Source: Flavobacteriaceae bacterium LYZ1037
Lineage (GTDB): Bacteria > Bacteroidota > Bacteroidia > Flavobacteriales > Flavobacteriaceae
NCBI GenBank assembly: GCA_003144015.1
Contig: QFWS01000001.1
Span: 124,001-188,000 of the forward strand
Direction: 5' to 3'
Length of the DNA: 64,000 nucleotides
The notes below the pieces were generated by a model that had not been told where the DNA came from, did no database searches, and was given only the letters and a program-made list of their open reading frames with translations. Below, piece by piece: positions 54,234 to 62,016 of this stretch. Each line of letters begins with the position of its first letter. Within the stretch, counting starts at the first letter, position 1. The position numbers were made by a program, and so were the translations under genes.

Positions 54234-55070
54234 ATGTCGAATATTATTTATATTAGTTACGATTTTAAGGTATCTCCTTTACAGCCAGCTACCGAAATTT
54301 TAATTGCAGAATTAGGTTATGCAGGTTTTGAAAGTTTTGTAGAAACAGAAGAAGGTGTTACGGCTTATATTCAAAAAGACGACTGGCACGATGCCGTTTT
54401 AGAAGATATTCAAATTTTAAGTTCAGGAGAGTTTGAAATTCATTATTCGTTTAACGAAATTGAACAAGTTAACTGGAATCAGGAATGGGAAAAGAATTTT
54501 AATCCCATCATTGTTGATAATGTTTGTTCCGTACGAGCACCTTTTCATGAGAAGCCAGACACAAAATATGATATCATTATCGAACCTAAAATGAGTTTTG
54601 GAACAGGGCATCATGAAACCACTCATATGATGATTCAGCATATTTTAAAAACTAATTTTGAAGGAAAATCAGTTTTAGATATGGGTTGTGGTACTGGTGT
54701 TTTAGCAATACTTGCAGAAATGAAAGGTGCTAAACCAATTGATGCTATAGATTATGATAATTGGTGTTATATTAATAGTTTAGAAAACGTTGAGCGTAAT
54801 CATTGCAAACATATAACCGTGTTAGAAGGTGATGCTAATTTGTTAAAAGGAAATAAATATGATATTATTATTGCAAACATCAATCGAAATATTTTGCTAA
54901 ACGATATGGAGACGTATACAAAATGTTTAAACTCAAATGGCGTACTTTTCTTAAGTGGGTTTTACAAAGATGACATTTCAGTAATAGAAGAATCATGCAA
55001 TAAGCATCAATTAAAACTTGTAGAGACTATCGAAAAAAATCAATGGGTAGCATTAAAATTTTTAAATTAG
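54234..55070 (+). CDS. prmA: Ribosomal protein L11 methyltransferase
   Basis: SAM-dependent methylase that trimethylates ribosomal protein L11. The 278 residues have the N-terminal substrate-binding domain (about 1-100), then MSFGTGHHETTHMMI, the SAM site LDMGCGTGVLAILAEMKGA and NINRNILL (NPPY-like motif). Family length is about 280-300. It is 2 bases downstream of tpiA and 18 upstream of clpS. Confidence 0.95.
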   Translation: MSNIIYISYDFKVSPLQPATEILIAELGYAGFESFVETEEGVTAYIQKDDWHDAVLEDIQILSSGEFEIHYSFNEIEQVNWNQEWEKNFNPIIVDNVCSVRAPFHEKPDTKYDIIIEPKMSFGTGHHETTHMMIQHILKTNFEGKSVLDMGCGTGVLAILAEMKGAKPIDAIDYDNWCYINSLENVERNHCKHITVLEGDANLLKGNKYDIIIANINRNILLNDMETYTKCLNSNGVLFLSGFYKDDISVIEESCNKHQLKLVETIEKNQWVALKFLN

Positions 55071-55088
55071 ATAATAATTTTTTTTTAA

Positions 55089-55364
55089 ATGGGTACTAAA
55101 GAAAAAATACAGGAGCAAAATAGTGTTGACACTTTAGAGCAAAACAACAATGAAATTGTATTGTATAACGACGATGTAAATACGTTCGATCATGTTATAA
55201 ATACACTTATATACGCTTGCGAACACACTGCAGAACAAGCAGAACAATGCTCAATAATTGTTCACTATAAAGGAAAATGTACTGTAAAAACTGGTTCTTA
55301 TAAAGAATTAGAGCCAAGATGTTCGATGTTGTTAGAAGCTGGCTTAAGCGCAGAAATAGTTTAA
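55089..55364 (+). CDS. clpS: ATP-dependent Clp protease adaptor ClpS
   Basis: A 91-residue adaptor that presents N-end rule substrates to ClpAP. The core EIVLYNDDVNTFDHVINTLIYACEHTAEQAEQCSIIVHYKGKCTVKTGSYKELEPRCSMLLEAGLSAEIV-like arrangement contains the conserved NDD and H residues of the substrate pocket and the ClpA/ClpC-binding face. The first 18 residues are flexible. It closes the tpiA-prmA-clpS run. Confidence 0.95.
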   Translation: MGTKEKIQEQNSVDTLEQNNNEIVLYNDDVNTFDHVINTLIYACEHTAEQAEQCSIIVHYKGKCTVKTGSYKELEPRCSMLLEAGLSAEIV

Positions 55365-55644
55365 AACAAGTATAAGCATAGCAGTCAAATTATGCCGAGT
55401 TAAACAGGAGTTACATGTCACATAAATTTTGTTTTAAACAATAATAAACCAAAAAAATCAACAAAAAATATAGTTACACATTTTGTATTATTTTTTCATG
55501 AGTTATTTTTTATAACTAAAAACAATTACTATAATAGTTTAAGAAATTATAGACTAGATTGATATATTTTTTTAATTTAGATTTTGGATAAAGATAACCA
55601 CTATTTAGGATGGCTTCTTTTTAACATGATAATTAATTTACTTT
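55365..55644. other. 280-base gap between clpS and GltS-like gene
   Basis: AT-rich with several homopolymer runs. No ORF, no strong terminator and no exact TAnnTTTG element is seen. The closest sequence, TAGATTTTGG near 55580, has one base too many between TA and TTTG. Confidence 0.35.
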
Positions 55645-57234
55645 ATGAAAGTTCGTGAATATTTTATAATTATTTCAATTGTTTTAACGGTGTCCATAGC
55701 TTTACTTGCACTTCTTTGGCCACCAATTTTATGGGCTTACTTCGTTGTAATTCCGCTTATTCTTTTAGGTGTTTTTGATTTACTTCAAAAAAAACGTAGT
55801 ATAAGAAGAAACTTTCCACTTATTGGTCGTATCAGGTATATGTTGGAGTCTATTAGACCTGAAATTATGCAATACTTTGTAGAAACAGATACGCAAGGAC
55901 GACCAATAAACCGTATCTTAAGATCTTTAGTTTATCAAAGAGCTAAGGGACAAAATGATACAGAACCATTTGGAACTCAAATGGATATTTATCATTCAGG
56001 TTACGAATGGATGGAGCACTCCATGTATGCAAAAAATAATCCTAAAGATATTGGTGAGTTTCCAAGATTATTAATTGGAGGAAAAGATTGTAAGCAACCT
56101 TATTCTTCAAGTCTGCTTAATATTTCAGCTATGAGTTTTGGTTCTTTAAGTGATAATGCAATTATGGCATTGAATAAAGGAGCTAAAATGGGAAATTTTG
56201 CTCATAATACTGGTGAAGGTGGGATTAGTGATTACCATTTAAAGTATGGTGGAGATCTAATTTGGCAAATAGGAACAGGTTATTTTTGTTGTAGACATGA
56301 TGATGGTACTTTTAATGAGGTTACTTTTAGAGAAAATGCAATCCTGCCTGAAGTAAAGATGATTGAAATAAAATTATCTCAAGGAGCAAAACCAGGTCAT
56401 GGTGGAATTTTGCCAGCGTCTAAGAATACTGAAGAAATTGCAAGAATTAGGCATATCAAACCACATATCGCAGTGCATTCACCACCTTCCCATTCTGCAT
56501 TTTCTGATCCTATTGAGTTTATGTATTTTATTAAAAAACTAAGGGATCTATCTGATGGGAAACCAATTGGCTTTAAATTGTGTTTGGGTAGAAAACAAGA
56601 ATTTATGGATTTTTGTGAAGCCATGATTTATACAGGAATTCAACCAGATTTTATTACAGTTGATGGTGGAGAAGGAGGTACAGGTGCTGCTCCAGTTGAA
56701 TTTTCAAATTCAATGGGTATGCCTCTGAGAGAAGGACTTATTTTTGTTCACGACACCTTAGTAGGATTTGGATTAAGAGATGATATTAAAGTCATAGTTG
56801 CTGGGAAAATAATAACAGGTTTTCATATGGCTAGAGCCATGGCATTAGGTGCAGATGGTTGCAACAGTGCACGTGCTATGATGCTTTCTATTGGCTGTAT
56901 ACAAGCCTTACAATGTAATACAAATACCTGTCCTGTTGGTGTTGCAACTCAAAACCGTTCATTAATAAAAGGGTTGGTAGTTGACGATAAAGCACCAAGA
57001 GCAAAAAGATATCATGAAGCAACTATCCATAGTTTCTTAGAATTAGTAGCTGCTGCTGGACTTAATGGTCCAGAAGAACTAGACCGTAGCCATATAAGTA
57101 AAAGAGTAGGTTTGTACAATGTGCAAACGTATGAAGAGATTTACCCATATATGGTGCCAGGATCATTATTGGATATTTCCAACATTCCTGAAAGTTACAA
57201 GAAGTTCTTTAAGTTGACAAGAATGATGAAATAA
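55645..57234 (+). CDS. FMN-binding glutamate synthase family protein
   Basis: A 529-residue protein with two N-terminal transmembrane helices (about 6-45) and the FMN/Fe-S barrel of the glutamate synthase large subunit. Signatures are SAMSFGSLSDNAIMALNKGA, HNTGEGGISDYH, SQGAKPGHGGILP, VDGGEGGTGAAPVEF, and the cluster cysteines in CIQALQCNTNTCPVGVATQ. It lacks the glutaminase and central domains of GltB, so it probably does not make glutamate from glutamine by itself; archaeal-type and related ferredoxin-dependent relatives are known, but the reaction here is unknown. The transmembrane start points to membrane association. Confidence 0.9.
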   Translation: MKVREYFIIISIVLTVSIALLALLWPPILWAYFVVIPLILLGVFDLLQKKRSIRRNFPLIGRIRYMLESIRPEIMQYFVETDTQGRPINRILRSLVYQRAKGQNDTEPFGTQMDIYHSGYEWMEHSMYAKNNPKDIGEFPRLLIGGKDCKQPYSSSLLNISAMSFGSLSDNAIMALNKGAKMGNFAHNTGEGGISDYHLKYGGDLIWQIGTGYFCCRHDDGTFNEVTFRENAILPEVKMIEIKLSQGAKPGHGGILPASKNTEEIARIRHIKPHIAVHSPPSHSAFSDPIEFMYFIKKLRDLSDGKPIGFKLCLGRKQEFMDFCEAMIYTGIQPDFITVDGGEGGTGAAPVEFSNSMGMPLREGLIFVHDTLVGFGLRDDIKVIVAGKIITGFHMARAMALGADGCNSARAMMLSIGCIQALQCNTNTCPVGVATQNRSLIKGLVVDDKAPRAKRYHEATIHSFLELVAAAGLNGPEELDRSHISKRVGLYNVQTYEEIYPYMVPGSLLDISNIPESYKKFFKLTRMMK

Positions 57235-57530
57235 ATTCAATTGTGTATTTTACTAAAAAATTTAACTGTAAATGTCGTTGCAGAAACCATATTTTTTTAA
57301 GCATAAGCGAATTAAATTGTTGCAGTAATTATATAAAATGCTTTATGATAAAAGCGAGTTTAAATTAGACAATACAATAAATAGAACCTAGAGTAAGTGT
57401 CTAATATGGTTGCTTTAAAAAAATATGAATTTGGAAATTCTCTAAATTCAAAAAGTGTATTTTATTATTACTAAGGTTTGGGTTAGAAATTTATCTTTAA
57501 TAATAACCTAAATTTTTTAAAAAGTTTTTT
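57235..57530. other. 296-base gap before BamA-like gene
   Basis: I see no credible ORF, RNA or terminator here. TTATCTTTAA near 57492 has one mismatch to TAnnTTTG and could be a weak promoter for the BamA-like gene 30-40 bases downstream. Confidence 0.3.
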
Positions 57531-58727
57531 ATGCGACCATTCTTCTTTCAGTTTAATATAAAAGTAATTTTTTTAATAATTATTTTTTGTTTCAAATTGC
57601 TTTTCGTTTCAGCTCAAACAAAACCTAATTCTTCTAAAGATAAAAATCAGAAATTTAGTTTAAAAGTATTAAAAGATTCATTGGATGGACAGCTGGACAT
57701 GAGTGATGCTTTAATAGACTACAATGGTTTTATTCCCGTTCCACAGATTGTTACCGAGCCAGCATTAGGTGGTTTAGGACTTATGCTAGCTCCTGTTTTT
57801 ATTAAACCTAATAAAGTGCAAGAAGAAGGAAAGTATATTCTACCAAATATAACTGCTGGATTTATTGGGTATACGGCAAATAAAACTTGGGGTTTTGGAG
57901 GTATGCGTATGGCATCTTTACCAAAGTATCATTTAAAGTATAGAGTTGGAGCTGTTTATGGTGATGTTAATATGGATTTCTATAGAAACCTACCTCTTGT
58001 TGGTGAGCAGGAATTTAATTTTAATTTTAGAATTATTGGTGCATTTGCTTCCGTTTTAAGAGAGATAAGCGATACAGGTTTGTTTTTAGGATTAGAATAT
58101 TTTTACGGATTAAATAAAATAACTCCAGAATTCGAGCATTTTGAATTACCCGATTTTGTAAAAGAAAAAGATTTAAAAAGTAATATTAGTAGTTTGGGTG
58201 TTAATATGGAATACGACAAACGTGATAATGTTTTTACACCTGATTCTGGATGGTACATAACTTCAGAATATCGTGTAAATGCAGACTGGACAGGAAGTGA
58301 TTATAATTTTCAAAATTTTAACCTGGCAATCATTAAGTATTTTCAAGTATCTCCAAAATGGGTTAGTGGCTTACGTTTAGACACGCAGTTTCAATTTGGT
58401 GATGCACCATTTTATTTAGAACCTAGTGTTTCATTACGTGGAGTGCCAATGGCAAGATATCAGGGAAATCAGGTCTATGTGTTAGAAACTGAACAAAGGT
58501 ACGATTTTGCGTTTAGATGGAGCGCTATTGGTTTTGCTGGTTTAGCAAAAGCGCCAACAGAAAAAGTGTCATTTAATGATTCACTACTAGTATATAATTA
58601 TGGAGGTGGTTTCCGGTATTTAATTGCACGTAAATTTAAAATAAGAACTGGTATTGATGTGGCCTGGTCTAATGGTGATTTTGGATGGTATGTAGTTTTT
58701 GGATGTGCATGGAATAATAGGAATTGA
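57531..58727 (+). CDS. BamA/TamA-family (surface antigen D15-like) outer membrane protein
   Basis: A 398-residue protein with a signal peptide (ends VSAQ, about 30). It lacks POTRA repeats but has the barrel features of the bacterial surface antigen family: AGFIGYTANKTWGFGGMR, NMEYDKRDNVFTPDSGWYITSEY (the conserved D-x-R-D-x-x-x-P-x-x-G motif), SLRGVPMARYQGNQV (RGxxxxRYxG-like) and a final aromatic strand. Proteins of this short form are frequent in Bacteroidota; whether they assemble other outer membrane proteins is unknown. Confidence 0.88.
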   Translation: MRPFFFQFNIKVIFLIIIFCFKLLFVSAQTKPNSSKDKNQKFSLKVLKDSLDGQLDMSDALIDYNGFIPVPQIVTEPALGGLGLMLAPVFIKPNKVQEEGKYILPNITAGFIGYTANKTWGFGGMRMASLPKYHLKYRVGAVYGDVNMDFYRNLPLVGEQEFNFNFRIIGAFASVLREISDTGLFLGLEYFYGLNKITPEFEHFELPDFVKEKDLKSNISSLGVNMEYDKRDNVFTPDSGWYITSEYRVNADWTGSDYNFQNFNLAIIKYFQVSPKWVSGLRLDTQFQFGDAPFYLEPSVSLRGVPMARYQGNQVYVLETEQRYDFAFRWSAIGFAGLAKAPTEKVSFNDSLLVYNYGGGFRYLIARKFKIRTGIDVAWSNGDFGWYVVFGCAWNNRN

Positions 58728-58882
58728 TATGAATCTAATAGTATGGTTAAATAGCTTTTTTAATGTGACCATGAATTTTATCAATAATCCTAATTTAGAT
58801 AGTTAATATTGAAGTTTCGTTAGATAAAAAACCAAACAAAATTGTAAAATAAACAAACAATAGATTCATAGTCAAGGAGGCT

Positions 58883-59407
58883 CTAATTATGATAGCTTAA
58901 TAGACCATCAATTATTTTTGCTGGTTTGGTATATGGGTGTTCCGTTTGTTTATTAAGATTCATAATATGATAAACTTGCCATCCTTTAGATTTTAAAGCA
59001 TCAGCAATCATAGAACGATGACAACTCCACCACACTGCTTCTGAGCACATAATGGCAGTCCTTTCATTAGTTGCGAATGCTTCAAGTTCTCTAAGGGCTT
59101 CCTTAAACTTTTCAGTTTCCATATAATCAGCATAAGCTCTAAAAGAAGGATGGTTCCAAACCGTATTTTTCGAATCGGGATTTACTTTTCTTCGACCTCC
59201 TAATGATAGGAAATGAAAATAATCGATTTGATGTTGTTTTAAAGTGGTTTTTAATGCCTCTTTATTGTATTGTGGAAATTTTTTAGAACCTGGAAATTGT
59301 CTAACATCTGCTAATTTTAGAATATTAAAAGATTGCAACATATCTATAAACTCTTCCTTTGTTCTGGTAGAGTGCCCAATAGTCCATATGGTCTTTTCAG
59401 TTTTCAT
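58883..59407 (-). CDS. DUF488 family protein
   Basis: A 174-residue protein with TIWTIGHSTRTKEEFIDMLQ at the N-terminus and AIMCSEAVWWSCHRSMIADAL near the C-terminus, the two DUF488 hallmarks, with Cys and His conserved. I chose ATG 59407, because the earlier ATG only adds a short basic tail not seen in the family. Function unknown. It is transcribed alone between the BamA-like gene and the tRNA-Arg region. Confidence 0.92.
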   Translation of the reverse strand: MKTEKTIWTIGHSTRTKEEFIDMLQSFNILKLADVRQFPGSKKFPQYNKEALKTTLKQHQIDYFHFLSLGGRRKVNPDSKNTVWNHPSFRAYADYMETEKFKEALRELEAFATNERTAIMCSEAVWWSCHRSMIADALKSKGWQVYHIMNLNKQTEHPYTKPAKIIDGLLSYHN

Positions 59408-59558
59408 TCTTCTACTTAACAAATTTATGAATTGTTTGCCTTGTTAAAGAGAATTTAAATCTAAAGTGTTGTTAAATGTTGGTTCTAAATAGAGGTGAAT
59501 TAAACTTTAAAAAGGTTAAAAAAGAAATCTTGTTTTTTCTGAAAATAGTGTGCAAATG

Positions 59559-59600
59559 AAAAAACCAGTAATTACAAAAACGTTGTAAAGTACTGGTTTT
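59559..59600 (-). terminator. Terminator of tRNA-Arg
   Basis: AAAACCAGTA / TACTGGTTTT stem with an internal loop, followed by a T run on the minus strand. It lies just 3' of the tRNA. Confidence 0.8.
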
Positions 59601-59605
59601 ATTAG

Positions 59606-59679
59606 TGACCTCGACTGGATTCAAACCAGTAACCTCTTGAGCCGTAATCAAGTGCGCTATTCAGTTGCGCCACGAGGCC
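59606..59679 (-). tRNA. tRNA-Arg (ACG)
   Basis: 74-base cloverleaf on the minus strand. Acceptor GGCCTCG pairs with CGAGGTC (one G-T pair) with discriminator A. The anticodon stem CTTGA/TCAAG encloses TTACGGC with anticodon ACG, normally deaminated to ICG by TadA. The T arm contains GGTTTGAATCC. CCA is not encoded. Confidence 0.96.
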
Positions 59680-59692
59680 ATTTTTGAGGATG

Positions 59693-59700
59693 CAAATATA
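59693..59700 (-). promoter_or_regulatory. Promoter of tRNA-Arg
   Basis: TATATTTG on the minus strand with TTTG 20 bases upstream, a full -33/-7 pair, 13 bases before the tRNA. Confidence 0.65.
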
Positions 59701-59735
59701 TTCCTTTTTAAATGAAATTTCAAAAAAAACTTGAA

Positions 59736-59888
59736 TTAATCTAGGGCGTTTTTGGTAACATAAAGTTTCCAACCAAAAATAGCCATTTGAAATTTACTGG
59801 CTTTACTTAAGTCTAAACGTTGTTTTGTATAGCTTGGAAGTATTATTTTATTTAATTTAGCGAGTATTTTAAAGAATTTTTTTGTCAT
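59736..59888 (-). CDS. Conserved-looking 50-residue basic protein of unknown function
   Basis: A short gene below usual ORF cutoffs. It encodes MTKKFFKILAKLNKIILPSY, then TKQRLDLSKASKFQMAIFGWKLYVTKNALD and a stop. It is basic and amphipathic at the start, with a hydrophobic MAIFGWKLYV near the end. The perfect -7 element TATCTTTG at 59896-59903 lies only 7 bases before the ATG, so the mRNA is likely leaderless. From memory, very similar short proteins occur next to tRNA genes in other flavobacteria, some labelled SsrA-binding protein in error; this needs a database search. No function can be assigned. Confidence 0.7.
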   Translation of the reverse strand: MTKKFFKILAKLNKIILPSYTKQRLDLSKASKFQMAIFGWKLYVTKNALD

Positions 59889-59895
59889 CTTATTG

Positions 59896-59903
59896 CAAAG
59901 ATA
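59896..59903 (-). promoter_or_regulatory. -7 promoter element of 50-residue gene
   Basis: TATCTTTG on the minus strand, exact match, 7 bases upstream of the ATG at 59888. Confidence 0.6.
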
Positions 59904-59980
59904 CATTCCTTTTTTTATTCATAAAGTGTTAAAATTAACTATTTAATAATTCAGAAACGAAATTAAGTCAAAGAGTTGAT

Positions 59981-59988
59981 TACATTTG
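59981..59988 (+). promoter_or_regulatory. -7 promoter element of endonuclease I gene
   Basis: TACATTTG, exact TAnnTTTG, 15 bases before the ATG at 60004. The in-frame TTG at 59986 is part of this element. Confidence 0.55.
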
Positions 59989-60003
59989 CTAAAATTCTCC
60001 CGA

Positions 60004-61953
60004 ATGAAACAAATAATTACTTTAATAAGTTTCCTAATGCTAGGACAACTTTCTTATGCACAATTAGTAATAAACGAACTAGATTGTGATTCTCCAGGAA
60101 TAGATGATAAAGAATTTGTAGAATTAAAATCCGATACTCCAAACGCCTTACTGGATGGCTATGTGTTGGTGTTTTTTAACGGTTCTTCATCTGGTGCAGA
60201 TTCAAGCTATTTCACAATTGATTTAGATGGATTTACTACAGATAATAATGGTTTGCTTTTAATTGGAAGTGATGCTGTTGAGCCATTTCCTCAATTATTA
60301 ATAGCAGCTAATGTGATTCAAAATGGAGCAGATGCTGTTGCTATATATTTAGGTGATGAAACGGATTTTCCTGAGGGCACTCTTGCAACTCAAACGAATT
60401 TAATTGATGCTTTAGTTTATGATACAAGTGATGCAGATGATACTGAATTAATGGCCCTTTTAGGGGTTACTGAGCAAATTAATGAAGGCTCAAGTAATAA
60501 TACAAATTCTATTCAACGTAATAACGATGGAAGTTATACAGTAACAACTCCTACGCCTAGATTATTGAATGATGGTAGTGGAGATATTTTTAATGCTATT
60601 TCTATTTCTACTTCGCAAACTCAATACAATGAAGGTGATGTTTTTGATATAGTCTTTACAACACAACAAAATGTAACCTCCAATTTCGAATTTAGTTTTA
60701 CATTAGATAATTATGGTTTTACAACAGACGATTTTACTGGAAATACTACAATTACAATTCCATCTGGTCAAAATACCATTTCTACAACCATTACTTTAAT
60801 AGATGATACTTTAGATGAAGGAGACGAAGAGCCACTTGTAAAGTTTTCAAACCTACAATGGCCATACATACCTAATAATAATTTCTTAAAGCTCCGAGTG
60901 GTTGATAACGATTTTACAATGGCTGCTTTCGGTACACCAATAAATGCCACTTATGGTATAGTGTCTAGCACGCAACCTGATGGGTATTATAGCAGCTTGG
61001 ATCAGTTGTCTGGTGTTGATTTACGTCAGGCTTTACAAGATATTATTGCGGATCCGAATGTGGTTAGAGCCCAAACATATACCGATGTTATTGATATTTT
61101 AAAAGAGGCAGACCAAAACCCTGAAAACAGCAATCAGGTTTGGTTGGTATACCAAGAACAAGGTCGTGCTAAATTAGATTTTCAACTATCTTCTGTAAAT
61201 ACTGGAAAATGGAACAGAGAACATACTTTCCCAAGATCAAGAGCAGGATATTATAGTATTGAAGAAGATGAAATTGCAGATGGTATAGATGTGTTTTGGA
61301 CAACTAAAGCCGATTCTTTACGTCATGGAAACTCCGATGCTCATGGGTTAAGAGCTGTAGATGGTCCAGAAAATAGCAGTCGTGGCAATCAGTTTTATGG
61401 CGAATATAATGGACCAACTGGAACCTTAGGTGGTTTTAAAGGAGATGTTGCCAGAGGCGTTTTTTATTTAGCTGTAAGATATAACGGTTTAGAAATTGTT
61501 AATGGTTATCCAGATGGCATCCCTGGACAGTTAGGAGATTTACAAACCTTGTTAGAGTGGCATAGAAATGATCCTCCAGACGATTTTGAAATGAACAGAA
61601 ATAACGTTATTTACAACTGGCAGTTTAATAGAAATCCCTTTATTGATCAGCCAGATTTAATAGAATATATCTGGGGAAATATGGTTGGTGAAACTTGGGA
61701 ACAAAATTTAAGTATTGCTGAAGCTCAAGAATTAAAAGTGAGTTTATATCCTAACCCAACAAGTGGTAGGTTGTTTATAAACGGTATCACTTCCGAAACA
61801 AAAATCGATGTGTTCTCAGTAGATGGTAGACAATTGTTATCCCAAAAAATTAATAATAATACTTTTGTAGATTTAACTCTAAATTCTGGATTGTACCTGG
61901 TTAAATTAACTTCAGATGATAAATCAATTGAAAAAAAGATTTTGATTAAATAA
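60004..61953 (+). CDS. Secreted endonuclease I family nuclease with T9SS type A sorting domain
   Basis: A 649-residue exported protein. The signal peptide ends LSYAQ (about 19) after MKQIITLISF. Residues 20-190 form a lamin-tail-like domain (LVINELDCDSPGIDDKEFVELKS). A Calx-beta-like module follows at about 195-305 (NEGDVFDIVF, LDEGDEEPLVKF). The endonuclease I domain has WNREHTFPRSRAG and SDAHGLRAVD with catalytic His, plus RGVFYLAVRYNG. The last 75 residues (VSLYPNPTSGRLFI, IDVFSVDGRQLL, GLYLVKLTSDDKSIEKKILIK) are the type A sorting domain that sends it to T9SS. It probably cuts extracellular DNA and RNA for nutrition. I chose ATG 60004 rather than TTG 59986, which lies in the promoter. Confidence 0.93.
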   Translation: MKQIITLISFLMLGQLSYAQLVINELDCDSPGIDDKEFVELKSDTPNALLDGYVLVFFNGSSSGADSSYFTIDLDGFTTDNNGLLLIGSDAVEPFPQLLIAANVIQNGADAVAIYLGDETDFPEGTLATQTNLIDALVYDTSDADDTELMALLGVTEQINEGSSNNTNSIQRNNDGSYTVTTPTPRLLNDGSGDIFNAISISTSQTQYNEGDVFDIVFTTQQNVTSNFEFSFTLDNYGFTTDDFTGNTTITIPSGQNTISTTITLIDDTLDEGDEEPLVKFSNLQWPYIPNNNFLKLRVVDNDFTMAAFGTPINATYGIVSSTQPDGYYSSLDQLSGVDLRQALQDIIADPNVVRAQTYTDVIDILKEADQNPENSNQVWLVYQEQGRAKLDFQLSSVNTGKWNREHTFPRSRAGYYSIEEDEIADGIDVFWTTKADSLRHGNSDAHGLRAVDGPENSSRGNQFYGEYNGPTGTLGGFKGDVARGVFYLAVRYNGLEIVNGYPDGIPGQLGDLQTLLEWHRNDPPDDFEMNRNNVIYNWQFNRNPFIDQPDLIEYIWGNMVGETWEQNLSIAEAQELKVSLYPNPTSGRLFINGITSETKIDVFSVDGRQLLSQKINNNTFVDLTLNSGLYLVKLTSDDKSIEKKILIK

Positions 61954-61968
61954 GAACGATTTATATTG

Positions 61969-62000
61969 AAAAAACCCCACACTTATGTTGGGGTTTTTTT
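61969..62000. terminator. Terminator between endonuclease and M56 peptidase genes
   Basis: AAAACCCCA / TGGGGTTTT inverted repeat with A run on the left and T run on the right, so it can serve both converging genes. Confidence 0.88.
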
Positions 62001-62016
62001 ATAAAGTTTTGAGGTT

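Noticed and set aside
58729-58806. A 25-codon ORF one base after the BamA-like stop
   Set aside because: Short, Asn-rich, no promoter or SD and no family likeness; most likely chance.
58874-58893. Perfect AAGGAGG followed by ATG
   Set aside because: The frame stops after three codons (M-I-A) and overlaps the end of the DUF488 gene on the other strand.
59986-60003. TTG 59986 as start of the endonuclease gene
   Set aside because: The TTG is part of the TACATTTG promoter element, and the ATG at 60004 opens a normal signal peptide.
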